Shown: positions 1-29,689, counted from the first letter of the stretch. The stretch is 64,000 nucleotides of DNA from Hofstenia miamia (GCA_004352715.1 SCFE01000011.1:2533281-2597280); one strand, 5' to 3'. The notes: a model not told the origin generated them from the sequence alone. Numbers and translations: made by a program.

Positions 1-238
1 AGCTTTCTATTGCATGTAACTCCTTCAAATTATTTTTATCCATCGACTTGTTTTGTAATGATGTTCTCTTGAAGAAAATAATTTATGACTAAAATAAACA
101 CAAATTTATTTTCCTGGTTGTTTGTGGCGCTGTGACGTGGTTGCCGCTAAGGACACGTAATTGTGTAGTTAATAAGAACATCGTGCTTCGTAATTGCCAA
201 GTTTCTTAGAAAAAATGCTACTTTTATTAAAAAAGTGA

Positions 239-16332
<16,094 letters not shown>

Positions 16333-18160
16333 ATTTTTGCTTTATTACTAAACTTCATTTTTTTTCAATTTTTATATTAATGTCAATCTGTGTTTTTACT
16401 TCTAGGATTTTTATACAGTTGCAATTTAATTGAAATCATTTTGTAAACATAGAATGCCTTCCATGTTTTTTAAGTTACAAGATATGATATCTTGCTGCAT
16501 TTCTGCTGCTCATCTATTCGAATTTCACGTGCTATTTTTGTAATTGCACCTCATTTTTTGCCTATTTTGATTGACGCAAACTAGTAATTTTTTTCCAAAT
16601 TTTGCTCTATTTCCACAAGTGCTCGTGCATATTTAAGCTAAAATCCGTTCTTTCACAAATTGAGTTTTAGTTTTTATGTGTGTTTTTCGAGCATTGTTTT
16701 CATTAAAGATGATCGATTCGTTTCTTCGGGGTTACCATTTACACGAGATTTGTAAAGTAGGTTATTATAGTACGAGGGAAATTTATATTCTCGTGTATCT
16801 AATTTTATTTTCTGCATGTTTAAGTGAAGAATAAATCATCATTCTTTTCTGCAGCACTATTATTCTGATAAGTGCTATGTATGTTAGTGTTGGAAAAAAA
16901 GTTTTTTATTCGGAAAACTTACGCTTTTTAAAATTGTTTTAGTGTTTTTTTATGAAAATGTAGCTGAAAACCCAAATACAATATGGGAACAAAATCTTCA
17001 ATTTGAAACTGAATTACAAACTTAAACTCAAATATGTACAAACATTTCTTGCTTCATGTGGTGCCCTCAAAACCTTGAAAAAATGTTTTAAATATATAAC
17101 AGCAAGAAATTCCTGTTTTAAAACCAACCCTGAAATTTTCTGCAATACTGTATTATTCTAGATATTTCAAAATATAAATAAAAGTTCGCTCTCAAATTCT
17201 CCATTCATGGACAGTAAAGAGACTATTTATGTTTCATGAACAGGAAGACAGGCAATTTTAATGCTTTTATATTTATACCAGACGTAGAAAGTATTTATAT
17301 ATTATTATTTTTTTATTTTTATTAAATAGAATTCCTATATAGTAATTTTAGCTACGCTTTTGCACCATCACAGTTTCAAGTTGACTACCGTATTCTAAAT
17401 ACCATTTAATTGAAATGGAATGTTTCACGGTTGTTCAATTGATAAGAAATTGTTATAAAATAGAAACGCTTTTAAAATCATTTGAATTACAAGCGAGACA
17501 GTAATAAAAGAATTCCAATTAATTACGCGTCCACTCTTTGTTGTCAATATTACTCGTCGTGATAGTGGAATGCTAGGTGTCCTACGAAATGAACATCAAA
17601 GACTGTATCAGATAGTAATGTGTTGCTATTGTATATAATTGTTAGTAAATACTACGACTATAGTTCAAAGAAATTTTTGTCGCATAGTTGTTGTTGTCAA
17701 TAGCTTACTTGTCAGTTAAACTTCATGCGCTGGTTAATTTTTTCAATAACATGCAAGTAATTCAGGTGCTCTTTGCTCATTTTTTTTGTTTTTTCAAACT
17801 TCCTTGGCTGTTTTCCTTTTAAATTTCTTTAGTTTCTGACTTAACGGTTCGTGACTATTTGGGGTGCAATTGCACCCAAATCAAAGTTTTCTTAAATATT
17901 TAAGTTACACAAATGAAATTCTATGACTTTTCACTAAACAAAGAAACCTTGCAAATGAGCAAATAAATTCCTGTTCAATTTGCATAAAATATTCTCTTGG
18001 GAAAATTTATACTTGACTGTTTGGGGTGCACATGCACCTCAATATCTAGGTGCTGGCTTACAAAAAATTACCAACGACGTTATCAACATACATATATAGG
18101 AATGTATTTATATATGATATGATATGATATATATATATACATATATTCACTCATTTCTTA
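16333..18160. other. Gene-free interval downstream of ROCK
   Basis: I see no coding exon. It should contain the ROCK 3' UTR. A TTAA at 17841 is followed after 17 bases by a perfect 16-bp palindrome GGGTGCAATTGCACCC (17862-17877). A related motif GGGGTGCACATGCACC lies at 18023-18038. These suggest a decayed piggyBac-type MITE whose right end I could not find. Confidence 0.5.
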
Positions 18161-18391
18161 ATGCTCTACATGAGTAGCTATGTGTATGCAGTTGCAAATG
18201 CAATGAATTTGGGAAGCTCAGCTAAGAACTCCTATTTCTATTACAAGAGCAGTACAATGTCACTTCAATGCATAAAATGCACTGAAAAAGATACTTTGTG
18301 CAGTGATATATCGGAATGTAGAACCTTCGCCAAAAAAACTTATGAGTTTTCTAATCAAATATGTTGGGAAGGAAAGAAATGTTACTGGTGA
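18161..18391 (+). CDS. Unrecognised 76-residue Cys-containing ORF
   Basis: ATG to stop, with Cys residues as CIKC, LC, EC and a terminal CWEGKKC. I do not recognise it. No splice or family evidence supports expression; a transposon relic or chance ORF in AT-rich DNA is as likely. Confidence 0.15.
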   Translation: MLYMSSYVYAVANAMNLGSSAKNSYFYYKSSTMSLQCIKCTEKDTLCSDISECRTFAKKTYEFSNQICWEGKKCYW

Positions 18392-19074
18392 TAATTTCCT
18401 TTGGTGGAAAGCTTTGCAACTACTTATCTGCAAATTTGACAACTTATATTGGCACAATTCGACAAAAATTACTAGAAATTAATGATGCTGCAAAAGGTAT
18501 TCATGGAAGAACATGAGTTAATTCATGGCACTATAACTAAATCAAATAATTTAAACTTGTGTTCTTGTTGGGACAGGGTATTGAAGCCAGTTTTCCTTGT
18601 ATCTTCAATACATCAATTCCAAAATAGCATCATACATCCAGAAGATATTGTTCAACATTACAACTTAAGAAAAAATGTTCTTGATAACATAGATTGACTT
18701 GTTGGAGGATATAGCCAACATGCAAAACACTTGCTGAATTGTTGATGTAATTGTGTCCAATATACTCATGAATGCTTAAAGCTATCAAATGATCATCATT
18801 ACACATGTAACAAGGAATTTTGATAAAAACTTTGTACTGATTTGATTGAACTTAGACTATTAATTCTCAATTTGATGTGTAAGAGAACATTCAGTGATTG
18901 AAAAGTACATGTGAACATCTACTTCAGCAGATTAAAGCACATCTGTTTAATCTATATACAGTAGTGTCGTTGTAAGTTTTGTTTGAAAATTCACTACAGA
19001 AATGCACGAAAAGCTTGTGCTTACTGTTAAAGTTCATATATTTTGATCATGGATTACTAATTTTAGATTTTGAT

Positions 19075-19446
19075 CCATGGAACAACAACCAAGCTAACCT
19101 TTAAAGTTCTTGCAATATCTTGCAAATTTCAGTCTAAAGCTTCAAAGCAAATTTTAAGTGTTCAATCTATAAAGTAGAGTTGGTTCATTTTGCTTTCAAC
19201 AACAAAAACGATTTGCACAACTGCCACTTTGCATGATAGACAGCAAACTGAAAAAATCATTTCTCAAAATATCAACATCTTTTAATTTATAATTCAAATT
19301 TCCAGCAAAAATTGTTAATAAGCATGAAACTTTTCGAAATTAATAATTTAAGAGATCAATCTAGCATTAATTAAAATATATCCGTTCAAGAATTAGCATA
19401 GAATTTGCAAAAACTTTAAAGTTAAATTTTGTTTCACTTCCATGGG
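19075..19446. mobile_element. CCATGG-ended MITE, copy 1
   Basis: About 372 bp. The ends are CCATGGAACAACAACCAAGC and the inverted CCCATGGAAGTGAAACAAAA, followed on both sides by ACTTTAAAGTTnTTGCAA-like sequence. The interior (for example TAGACAGCAAACTGAAAAAA) aligns with 30483-30852, which has nearly the same length. Superfamily unknown. Confidence 0.7.
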
Positions 19447-19485
19447 GAATGAATGAATTGTTTACAATAATTCATGCAATTGTAT

Positions 19486-19494
19486 ATATATGTG

Positions 19495-19558
<64 letters not shown>
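19486..19558. repeat. (TA)n microsatellite
   Basis: About 70 bp of TA dinucleotides just right of the CCATGG MITE. Confidence 0.9.
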
Positions 19559-19561
<3 letters not shown>

Positions 19562-20835
19562 CTTTAATTTTAATAGAAAAATGCAAGACAACAATATTTC
19601 ATAAATATCTAGAAATACATAAGTATGTGAGAAAAAATTGTTATTAAAGCTATTTTTAATAAGAAATCAACATTTTTTCAGTAAATAGCAGAACTATATT
19701 ATTAAAATATAATTACATTATTTCTAAAGATGGTAACATAATACTGAACTTCATATTCTGATTATTCATAAATATTTGTTAAATGCAAAAAAAAATTAAA
19801 AAATAATGGGTAGTTTGAAGCCAAAATTTGAAATATACATTAAGTTTCATAAGGAGCATTTTGCAATTCTATTTCAATAAGTTTATCCTCTTTTCCCAAA
19901 TCTTCCTTATACTATTATGGTTAAAACGAAGTTCGCGACAATATGGAAAACAATTGGTTCCAAATTTTATTTTGGCATGGCCGTTTCTTTCATTTCGGCT
20001 ATTTCCGAAAACGTAATTAGTTTCGCTCTATTTCATTGAGTAATTTTATCTTTACCCATATTGCTTTGGTAGGACACTGGGACTTATAAGTGATATACTT
20101 AAGAAGGCCATTCCCAACAAGACAAAATGTCAAAAAACTTTTTGATTTATGAATTTCATTACTAAAATATAGTAGAAATTTATTTCCTGCCAATTAAACA
20201 AGTGATTCTGTGCCCACCACAAAAAAATTGCCATGCAAAACTTAGAATATAAATAATTTTCAATTTTTAACTTACAAGTGAATGTTCATCATCTTTATAA
20301 AATATATTTAGTAAATTATGTTAGTTTGTCTATTAAATGACGGATTTTTTTATAAAAAAAACTAGTTCGATCTAAAATAAAACCCAATTTTTAGGTTTGA
20401 CAAACCTTCAAGTAGGAGTTATCATCCATTTTGTGTACGTTAATTGTATTTACGCATTCATCATTTTTCCATCGCTTTTGGAATGGGATTCTTTTTATCC
20501 ATTATTTTATGAAAATTCATTTTGCAATGCTTTTTTGAAAATAATTGTAAAGAATCATTATGGAAGTTTCTATATTGTATAATGTAGTAGACGTTTAACA
20601 CACAACTATTTAGTGCTTGTTTAATAAATTCGAGTTTTAATTGCCTCCATTAAGTAGAATTTCCAAATTATTAACATTTATATCAAGAATTGGGTCTGAC
20701 CCAGAATTAAGTGCTAGGGTCAATTGCCATAATGGCTTGTGATCTTTCTTTATCAAATTCCGATTCCATGTAAACACTAACAGCAATAAACATGCTCTAG
20801 TTAAATTAATCGAGTCATTTCACCCTATAAATTAC

Positions 20836-20900
20836 TTATTAAGTTTATTAATTAAGAATATAAACTACTAAAAATACTTAGCGCCCTGGATTTGTAATTG
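20836..20900. repeat. 65-bp repeat, copy 2
   Basis: Exact match to 11292-11356 with sharp edges. No ORF1 sequence is attached here, so it is a detached leader fragment or a chimeric join. Confidence 0.7.
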
Positions 20901-23900
20901 ATATATATAAAATTTACAAATAAAATAAACTAAGCTAAAACAATAATTAAAATAACAAAAACAAAAAATAAGTTAAAAATACAAAAATGACATATACTGA
21001 TGCTTTAGCAATATATTCAGTTTGTTCGAATATCCTAATTTGAATTGGTTGGCAAGCAGGTTTTGTTTTAATAATTTTTTAAATATTTTTAAGTTAGGTG
21101 CGTTACGTATAGCTGGGAGTCACCGCCACTGATGGCAGATGGGAACGAACATTCAATGATATTACAATAGCTAAAAAGCAAAATATAATGACGTTTGAGC
21201 CCGCAAACGAATTGATCAGTTAGTCTGCAGAAAAACTTATTTGAGCTTGCTTTTGCTGTTTCTTTGATATTTTATCTTTTGACCTTCAAAGGCTAATGTT
21301 TACACGCTGAACACTACTACTTTCAATATGAACAGGCATTAATGGAGAAAAAAACAATGGGTGGGCAAGCACCTGTACTCTAAAACCTATGTCCGCAACA
21401 TTCCTTCAAACAGCTCCGAACAATTTTATTCGAGCCACTGGAAATTATAATTCTATAAAATGCAATTGAAGCCTTTTCGAACTGTGGAGTCGTTTTAAAT
21501 TTTGAAAGTCAAATTTACCAGATATATGTATCATTCCATGAATACATTTGTCTAATGTCAACTCCGCTTTCAATTTTGTTAGGAAATGATTTAATTTAAA
21601 ACTGTTTTGAAAATTTATAAGTTTATTCATCAAAGCATGTTGGTATGGGGCACCCCACTATAGACATTATAGAAGCACTGCAAATAAAAATTTACACAAA
21701 GCGTTTAGCAATGCGAACAATTTTATAATATAGTGCTTATTAGTACATTAATTTATATTTAGATATCAGTTATTTTAAAATCATTTATTTTAGAAATAAT
21801 TAATATTGAGATACTATTTTCGAAATTTTAAATCTATTTTGAATGCCGCAATTGTATGTGAATCATTTCGAAACTATTGTGCGAAATTTTTAAGGCGAAG
21901 TAAATCTCATTTGTGGTAGGTCGCATGATCTCTAAGCTATTAATCTCCACTGATTGTTCTCTAAACTCTGACAAATGTCGTTGAAAGGGTTTGAAGTTGT
22001 GACTTTCTATCTATATATCTATATTGTATTGAATTAATTTTGCTACTAACTTAAAATTCTAAAACTTTCATCGAGATGTTTTGGCATGAATTATTGGTTA
22101 GTTACTACGGACAGTTTAAATTAATAGCAACCCGCCAAACGTTTGTTACCCTTATCCTAGTAATACACCATGGCATGTTTAATACTTTGGAATATTTTTC
22201 ACGACTTTTAGAAAAATGTGTGTTAATAAATTCTTAATATACAAATACTCTTCTGTTTCTCTAATAGCGCCCCTCTGAATAACTCACCATCAAACGCCCC
22301 TTTGCAAAAAAAGTTTAAACGAATTAATACATATTAATGTTTATCTAACTCTAATCTCACTTTGGGAACCACTGGTTTAGAGTGACTTTCTTTCATTAAT
22401 ATTGGAATCAATGTATTGCACATGCAATGGTGTGTTCTAGATTAAAGTTTGTTGATTAACTAGAATTTAATCCACTCTATTTTAGTTAAGTATATTTTGT
22501 ATTGAATTAGTCTTCGAGCGTTGATTTCTTCCCCGGTGTTAGTGGAACAACATCTTCAAATGATTGTGCCTTCAATCTACAAGTGGTGCTTCTTTAATAA
22601 TTTTGTACAATGATGATAAATTCTACTAATTACATATACTTAGAATTGTTTGTGCCGTTTAACTATTTCGACAGTAGTTTAAACCCTTTGTTATTGAAAT
22701 ATAAATCTATAGGAAGTGGCAAGCTATGCCATTTTTAAAGGACTATTTCTCGAGTGATATCGGGTGCAATATTTGTGTTAATACTATGGAATATTGCTAT
22801 GCGATATTTTCATACGTAAACTGATAACGTAAACTGATAAATTACAATTTTAATTACAAACGATGGGATACCAGTACATTTCTCAAGATGAAGTAAATTT
22901 AACGATTTATTTTAAATGCGTAATTGTCATAATCAGAAAGGCGAAAAAGGTCGTTACTCTTAAACAAAAAATGTCCATAATAGAAAAATCTAAACCACTT
23001 TGACAACTGAGCAAAAGAGCAGAAAAATATTTATTAATGATCCAAAGTCCTTCTGCACCATATTTTTTTGTTATGCAAAGGACTACAAGCAAGCCACTAA
23101 TCAGAAAATGAGTGGGGGCTCCAAATGCATACACACATGAATAAAATATATTTTTAAAAAAATCTTAAAGTAATACAAAATTATGCTATTTGAGGGGATC
23201 TTACCAGCGAAAGTAATCAAATTTTGCCGATATTTGTGGTTTTATTGGGTAATTTGATCCTTGAGTAGAAGCGGAACTCTTGTAAAAAATATTATTTTCT
23301 GTTCGTACTAGGACCCCGAAATAAAGGGTCAGGTGACACTTCCTGTGCGCAAATTTGGCTAGTACTTGGATATTACATTGGCGCATCAGACTGCTATATA
23401 AAAAAATTGAAAACTTACCCCAAAATACAAATTTGTTGGTAAGTGTATGTACATGTAAGATTTTTATTTCTATTTTCAATTGCTACTTATGAGTCCAAAA
23501 TATCGTTTTTAATGAAAATAGATTATTTTCGAAATTAAAATTGTAAAATAATGATAAAGGGATACTTTTTGATTATTTGTTTCATTTTTGTGATAAACTT
23601 TTAAATACATCATTTCAGGGGTTGTGACTGCAACTCGTTATCAGTTGTAGAAGACCAATATTTAGAAATCGTACGAAATGGTTAATAATATATTTATGTA
23701 CTAAGTATTTTAAAATGCAGAGAATATTAATAATCAATATTTAGTGTAATTCTGGGCAGCTTTTGCTTTTACAATCTAATTATATTATTTATAATTCTTG
23801 AGTTTATATATGAATTTAATAAAGAAACGCATCATTTATTTTAACATGTTTCGGCATGCCGCTGCCATTATCAAAAAGTTTCCCACTATAAACTTTATAA

Positions 23901-24146
23901 AATATTCATCAAATTACATATTTTTATATATTTTTTTATAATATTTTCGGTAAATTTAGTTTCTATTTATATTCATCTTTTTTGTTTAATCTTGGTTCCT
24001 TTAATTCTATATAAATTGATTCAATGATGCATAGTTGAAAATTATCAATTGCCTTGGATAAAATTTTATATGTAAATTTCATATTACAGTTCTTTAAATG
24101 ATCAGAGATTTTATAGTGCCTCGATTTAATCGAAATAAAGAAACAG
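20901..24146. other. AT-rich gene-free interval up to the scaffold gap
   Basis: No coding exon, RNA gene or clear element seen. ORFs here are short and lack family signal. Confidence 0.5.
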
Positions 24147-25146
24147 NNNNNNNNNNNNNNNNNNNNNNNNNNNNNNNNNNNNNNNNNNNNNNNNNNNNNN
24201 NNNNNNNNNNNNNNNNNNNNNNNNNNNNNNNNNNNNNNNNNNNNNNNNNNNNNNNNNNNNNNNNNNNNNNNNNNNNNNNNNNNNNNNNNNNNNNNNNNNN
24301 NNNNNNNNNNNNNNNNNNNNNNNNNNNNNNNNNNNNNNNNNNNNNNNNNNNNNNNNNNNNNNNNNNNNNNNNNNNNNNNNNNNNNNNNNNNNNNNNNNNN
24401 NNNNNNNNNNNNNNNNNNNNNNNNNNNNNNNNNNNNNNNNNNNNNNNNNNNNNNNNNNNNNNNNNNNNNNNNNNNNNNNNNNNNNNNNNNNNNNNNNNNN
24501 NNNNNNNNNNNNNNNNNNNNNNNNNNNNNNNNNNNNNNNNNNNNNNNNNNNNNNNNNNNNNNNNNNNNNNNNNNNNNNNNNNNNNNNNNNNNNNNNNNNN
24601 NNNNNNNNNNNNNNNNNNNNNNNNNNNNNNNNNNNNNNNNNNNNNNNNNNNNNNNNNNNNNNNNNNNNNNNNNNNNNNNNNNNNNNNNNNNNNNNNNNNN
24701 NNNNNNNNNNNNNNNNNNNNNNNNNNNNNNNNNNNNNNNNNNNNNNNNNNNNNNNNNNNNNNNNNNNNNNNNNNNNNNNNNNNNNNNNNNNNNNNNNNNN
24801 NNNNNNNNNNNNNNNNNNNNNNNNNNNNNNNNNNNNNNNNNNNNNNNNNNNNNNNNNNNNNNNNNNNNNNNNNNNNNNNNNNNNNNNNNNNNNNNNNNNN
24901 NNNNNNNNNNNNNNNNNNNNNNNNNNNNNNNNNNNNNNNNNNNNNNNNNNNNNNNNNNNNNNNNNNNNNNNNNNNNNNNNNNNNNNNNNNNNNNNNNNNN
25001 NNNNNNNNNNNNNNNNNNNNNNNNNNNNNNNNNNNNNNNNNNNNNNNNNNNNNNNNNNNNNNNNNNNNNNNNNNNNNNNNNNNNNNNNNNNNNNNNNNNN
25101 NNNNNNNNNNNNNNNNNNNNNNNNNNNNNNNNNNNNNNNNNNNNNN
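24147..25146. other. Scaffold gap of exactly 1000 N
   Basis: One thousand N suggests a default gap size rather than a measured distance. Confidence 0.98.
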
Positions 25147-25193
25147 CCCCCCGCCGAGCCGAGCTTAGAAATTACGGCTCGTTGACAAGTCTG
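25147..25193. mobile_element. hAT-like MITE end fragment beside the gap
   Basis: GAGCCGAGCTTAGAAATTAC to CAAGTCTG matches the right end of the element at 35090-35430. The next ~40 bp of flank also match (25194-25234 with 35431-35471), so this is duplicated locus sequence rather than an independent insertion. Confidence 0.7.
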
Positions 25194-25232
25194 ATATATA
25201 TACATATATATTTTCTATGAAAAAATGTATAA

Positions 25233-26367
25233 ACCTCTCAAAAGCATTCGATTCTATTAATCATGGTATATTAATAAGAAAATTAAAAAATATTGGTTTT
25301 TCTCTTAACGGTGCTCACCTTATATCTAATTACTTAAGTAATAGACTTCAGCGAGTTAAATTAAATGATACTTTTTCAAATTGGTTGTCTGTCAATAATG
25401 GTGTACCTCAAGGAACCATACTAGGTCGCCTGCTTTTTAATATTTATGTGAATGACATGAAGGAAATTACGGACTGTGAAATAACACAATACGCCGATGA
25501 TACATCTATTTACTGTGGAAATAAATCCTTAAATAAAGCTGTAAAAGTTATTGAATCGAATTGTATAAAATTGAGCAACTATTTTAACATGCATAGATTG
25601 CGTATTAATACGAAAAAAGCTGAATTTGCATAATGCAACCTTTTAGAAAAAAACGGACATCTCTGACAATTCAATTAATGTGAATAATTCATCTGTTATA
25701 CCTGTTAATAAGTTTAAATATCTAGGAGTAATAATAGATTCAAATCCTAATTTCACGTCGCAAATAAATACTATTATTAAAAAAATTGCTATAGGTATGA
25801 GAAAGATATCTCATGTTTCCCAACAGTTACCCCCAATTGCAGTAATTCAAATGTTTCATGCATTCGTTATGAGTAATCTAAACTATGCTAATATCTTATA
25901 TACGAATGTACACAGCCTAATGATAAAAAAGCTTCGAGTTCAACTAAAGTGGGCATTAAATGTTTGTAATAAAAACTCTTCTAAAACAAAAGAATATATT
26001 TCTAAATCTATTCTTTTTCCAAAAGAGTTAATTATTTACAATATTTTATTTATTTATTCAAATTCATAAAGAAATTCCACCCTACAACGAGATATCATTC
26101 TCATTTTCGACGGACTGTCTGAAGCAAAATAAACGATCAAAAAACCATTCACGTGTTAAATTTAATAAGAGTATCATGAGTCAATCCTTTATTAATACTG
26201 CAATTTATAACTGGAATATATTGCCAAAAGAAATGAAAATAATAGACAACCTTAAAAAATTCAAACAAGAATTAAAATCATTAATTCTCAAACAAAAGTT
26301 TATATCAGATGGATCATGGATAGGATTTAAATTTTATAATAACGACTATACAATAACTCGAAATTAG
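25233..26367 (+). pseudogene. LINE reverse transcriptase fragment, family A
   Basis: 5'-truncated ORF2. It reads NLSKAFDSINHGILIRKL, NGVPQGTILG, then QYADDTSIYC (the YADD active site), then KFKYLGVIID, thumb and C-terminal YNWNILPKEMK. Three frames are needed (breaks near 25633 and 26069), so it is dead. The motifs are those of CR1/Jockey-like non-LTR retrotransposons. Confidence 0.85.
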
Positions 26368-26423
26368 TAAGCTATCCATAGTCAGTGTTTTTTAGTCAGT
26401 GTATTTATTGGAGAGACAGACAT

Positions 26424-27821
26424 AACACCTTTGTATAGAAATAGATACCCTCTCATTGCTTAAAGTTATAGGCCAATCTCAATAACACACCCTTTTAGTA
26501 AATTATTCGAAAAATTATTGCACATTCAAATCAACCAATACCTTGCATCTGAGAATATCTTATCATCTAAACAATATGGTTTCCGCGCTAAAAATAGTAC
26601 AAGTGATGCAATTATTTCAATTACTGTAAAAATATCCTCAAATAAATCCAAAAATAAATCCAGTTGCATTGCACTTCTAGACTTAAGCAAAGCTTTTAAT
26701 TCAATGAACTTTTGAAATTTTTGCAATTAAACTTTAAAATTACGGATTTCAACAAAATTCAATTAAGTTACTTATGAGTGTTTTAGAAAATAGAAAACAG
26801 CGTGTTTTAATGAATAATATGAAATCTTATTATATTAAAACCGATCGAGGAGTGCCTCACGGCACAGTACTAGGGCCAATTTTATTTGCAATATATGTAA
26901 ATGACATAATTAAACATGTAAACATAGCTAAATATATCAATTTGCTGATGATACTTGCCTCATAAATACAGATAATGATGCATTTAGTGCCACAAAAAAT
27001 TTACAAAGTGATATTGAAAATCTTTCTGGGTATTTCTCATCCAATCAATTAAAAATTAATATTAAAAAAACGCAATTCATTATATTTTCCCCCAATTCTG
27101 TAAAAGAAATAAAGAATATTAAAAGCCCAGTATATATTGACCAAATATTATTAACATTAAGAAAGACCAGGGCATAATAAATACAAATGAATAAATAACA
27201 ATTTGATAAATGTAAAACATAAATATATTAAAAAAATGATTTTTCTGGCGTTAGATGCTTATACCACCTCAGAAATTTTGGACCAGATTATCACGTTCAA
27301 TTATTACATGCCTTTTGTTAATCGCAATTACATTGTTGTTCATTTTTATTTATAAATTATAATTCAAAAAGCCGCTATTTATTATCAAAAACTTTTAATT
27401 GGTCATTAAAAACAATAAATTTTGCACGTAGGCATGATCATGTTAGTGAATACAGACGAAATTATAATATATTATCCCCGCTCTATCAAGATTAATTCCA
27501 TGCAGCTTCAATTTTATTTAAGTATAAATATGGCCGACAATCAATTTCATTCTTGATAATTACTTAAAAGTAAATTTTCAATAACATAAGTTTATTTGTA
27601 GCAGTATTTCCTGTCCTAGTTTTCACCGAGCAGAATCTAATATTTGAAATGATTTAGAAAATGAGATAAGAATAGAAAAAAATTACAAATAATTTAGAAA
27701 AAAATTAAGAATCGTACTTTAACATCGACAAATTACAATCGGAGACACAAACATGCTAAACACATTTACTGGTTTTTTACACTGAGCTCACCACCCACTT
27801 AGACACACAAACACACACATT

Positions 27822-27881
<60 letters not shown>

Positions 27882-27950
27882 TTGTAAATACATGTATTTG
27901 TAGTTTTTTTACTGTTATTTATTTACAGCAATAAATTTGCTTTGACTCTT
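26424..27950 (+). pseudogene. LINE fragment, family B, degenerate, with 3' end
   Basis: It reads YRPISITHPFSKLFEKLL, QYGFRAKNST, CIALLDLSKAFNSMNF, then DRGVPHGTVLGPILFAIYV, closely like the minus-strand copy at 60969-63645. Stops and frameshifts are frequent. It ends in the family's 3' motif GCAATAAATTTGCTTTGACT plus CTT, after a (TA)n tract (27826-27876). Bases 27112-27222 are shared with 37273-37383 and do not match the family B element at that position. Confidence 0.8.
27112..27222. repeat. ~110-bp dispersed repeat, copy 1
   Basis: Starts AAGAATATTAAAAGCCCAGT and matches 37273-37383 with only a few mismatches. It is embedded in the family B LINE relic where the related LINE has different sequence. 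Confidence 0.65.
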
Positions 27951-28149
27951 GTACATAGTCGTTAATGACGCTATTCATTTGAAACATCAGTAAAATATTG
28001 TAAAAAATTCAAATGAATATAGATTATCTTATCTTATCTTATATAGTTTGTGATCAATATTTTCAATAATGACGTGCACAATATGATGCTACACTTATCC
28101 TTCTGTATCTGCAAATGTCTATTTGAGTTTTTATGAATCCATGTTGTAA

Positions 28150-29113
28150 GCCCTGCTAAAAATGATTCTTCATCCATACGAAAATTACCTTTTTGATTAC
28201 TTCAAATATGTAGAAGAACTTCAACTGCGCTGTCTTTGTCAAAGAGAGAGAACATTTGGTGCAGCAGCTTTTTCTTCTTATCTTTGATTAAAGATGCCGC
28301 ATCAAATGCGGAGATCCTTGTTATCGAAGATATAAAATCTTTACATGTCCTATTTATACATGAGCTGAAGTAAAATAATAATCTTTACATGTCCTATTTA
28401 TACATGAGCTGAAGTAAAATAATAATCTATAGTGAATCCAAGAATTTTAAAATGATTGACTTGGAATCGTAGACAGTGGTTCCGCGAAATTATGACATTT
28501 AAGCATAATTTATAGTTCTCGCGATTTGCGTTCAGAGAACGAAAACTCGTTTTGTTGACACCATTCAATGAGCTGTCTCAGTCCATCTTTGAATTGTCAT
28601 TTAGTTCACTGCCAAAGCATGCATTGTCGTCGTTAGCAAACTCACAAATTTACTGTTTTTAGGATTAGTAACAGGGAAATACGGCTGGGCAATGTTGAGC
28701 TATGTGGGACCACCAAGAAATTCTTGCGGGACTCCACGACTAGTAAGTACTATTTCTGATCCCCGTTCGTTGTATTCTAATCTGCGAGCGATTTCACAGA
28801 AAGACGGACACTCAGTTAATGATGCATGGGCTAATAGAAAATACAATTCAGAGAAGGTTCACTATTGTTAGATGATGGCATACATATTTCAATAGTATTC
28901 GTGACAGATATTTTGAAGAGAGATGACAGTAGCGTATTTAGAGTCACACTTTCTAAAGCCAAAGCTAGTAGCGAGGTGTTGTAAGATGAGTTGATATATT
29001 TCCTGGATAGAAGACGTTCGAATATACGTGAAATTATGCAGGTGGGGGATACTGGCCTTAAATTCTCCAAAGATATTGGTTTGCCAGTCTTTGGTATGAG
29101 ATGAACTGGCCAC
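28150..29113 (-). pseudogene. Non-LTR reverse transcriptase relic, RTE-like
   Basis: On the minus strand it reads ENLRPVSPTCIISRIFERLL in two frames, then SRGVPQ and fragments resembling the RT palm and the WTETAH-type segment. Heavily shifted. It differs from families A-C. It is copied at 38339-39302 within the 5-kb duplication. Confidence 0.65.
28337..28424. repeat. Two tandem 44-bp units
   Basis: The unit starting ATCTTTACATGTCCTATTTA occurs twice in tandem and is also present in the second copy of the large duplication (38526-38613). Confidence 0.9.
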
Positions 29114-29689
29114 TTTGCATCGACTGTTAGTGTTGATTTCTCATGGAAATCTTTAAAATATACTGAAATACATCAGCAAGGCTGTGCTCATTCTGACGTA
29201 TAATCCATGAGGTTATCATCAGATTCACTTGTATTCTTGCCCAAAATCACATCGCATAATACACCTCATGAAACGAAAGTTGCGAAGCAGCTTTAATGGA
29301 TTCCTCGGTATTCAATTTTGAATGTGTGCATAAATTACTTCCTGTTATTTAAATTGCTATTCTTTGCAATGATCTTATTTATTAATTACGAAAAAATCAA
29401 TATCCAATGGAGTTCATAGATCATAATATTAAAGAGGTAATAAATTAGTTTTGTAACTCTGCCAACTTCCTAAGTCAACGCCTTAATATATTTGAATTGT
29501 TTCTTACTGAACACACAAAAATATCTTTCAATGATCTGATACAATTTCTATAGCTTTATATTTGAATTACAACAACTACAATTTTCATCAATCCATTATA
29601 TGGAGCTATAGTTTTTGCTAGTTTAAAAAGTTCAGTTTATTTAGTTTTCCAACAGCATTTCATATGAAATAGTTATTTATAGCCGTCTT

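Noticed and set aside
24098-25205. Two ~357-codon ORFs
   Set aside because: Almost entirely the 1000-N gap.
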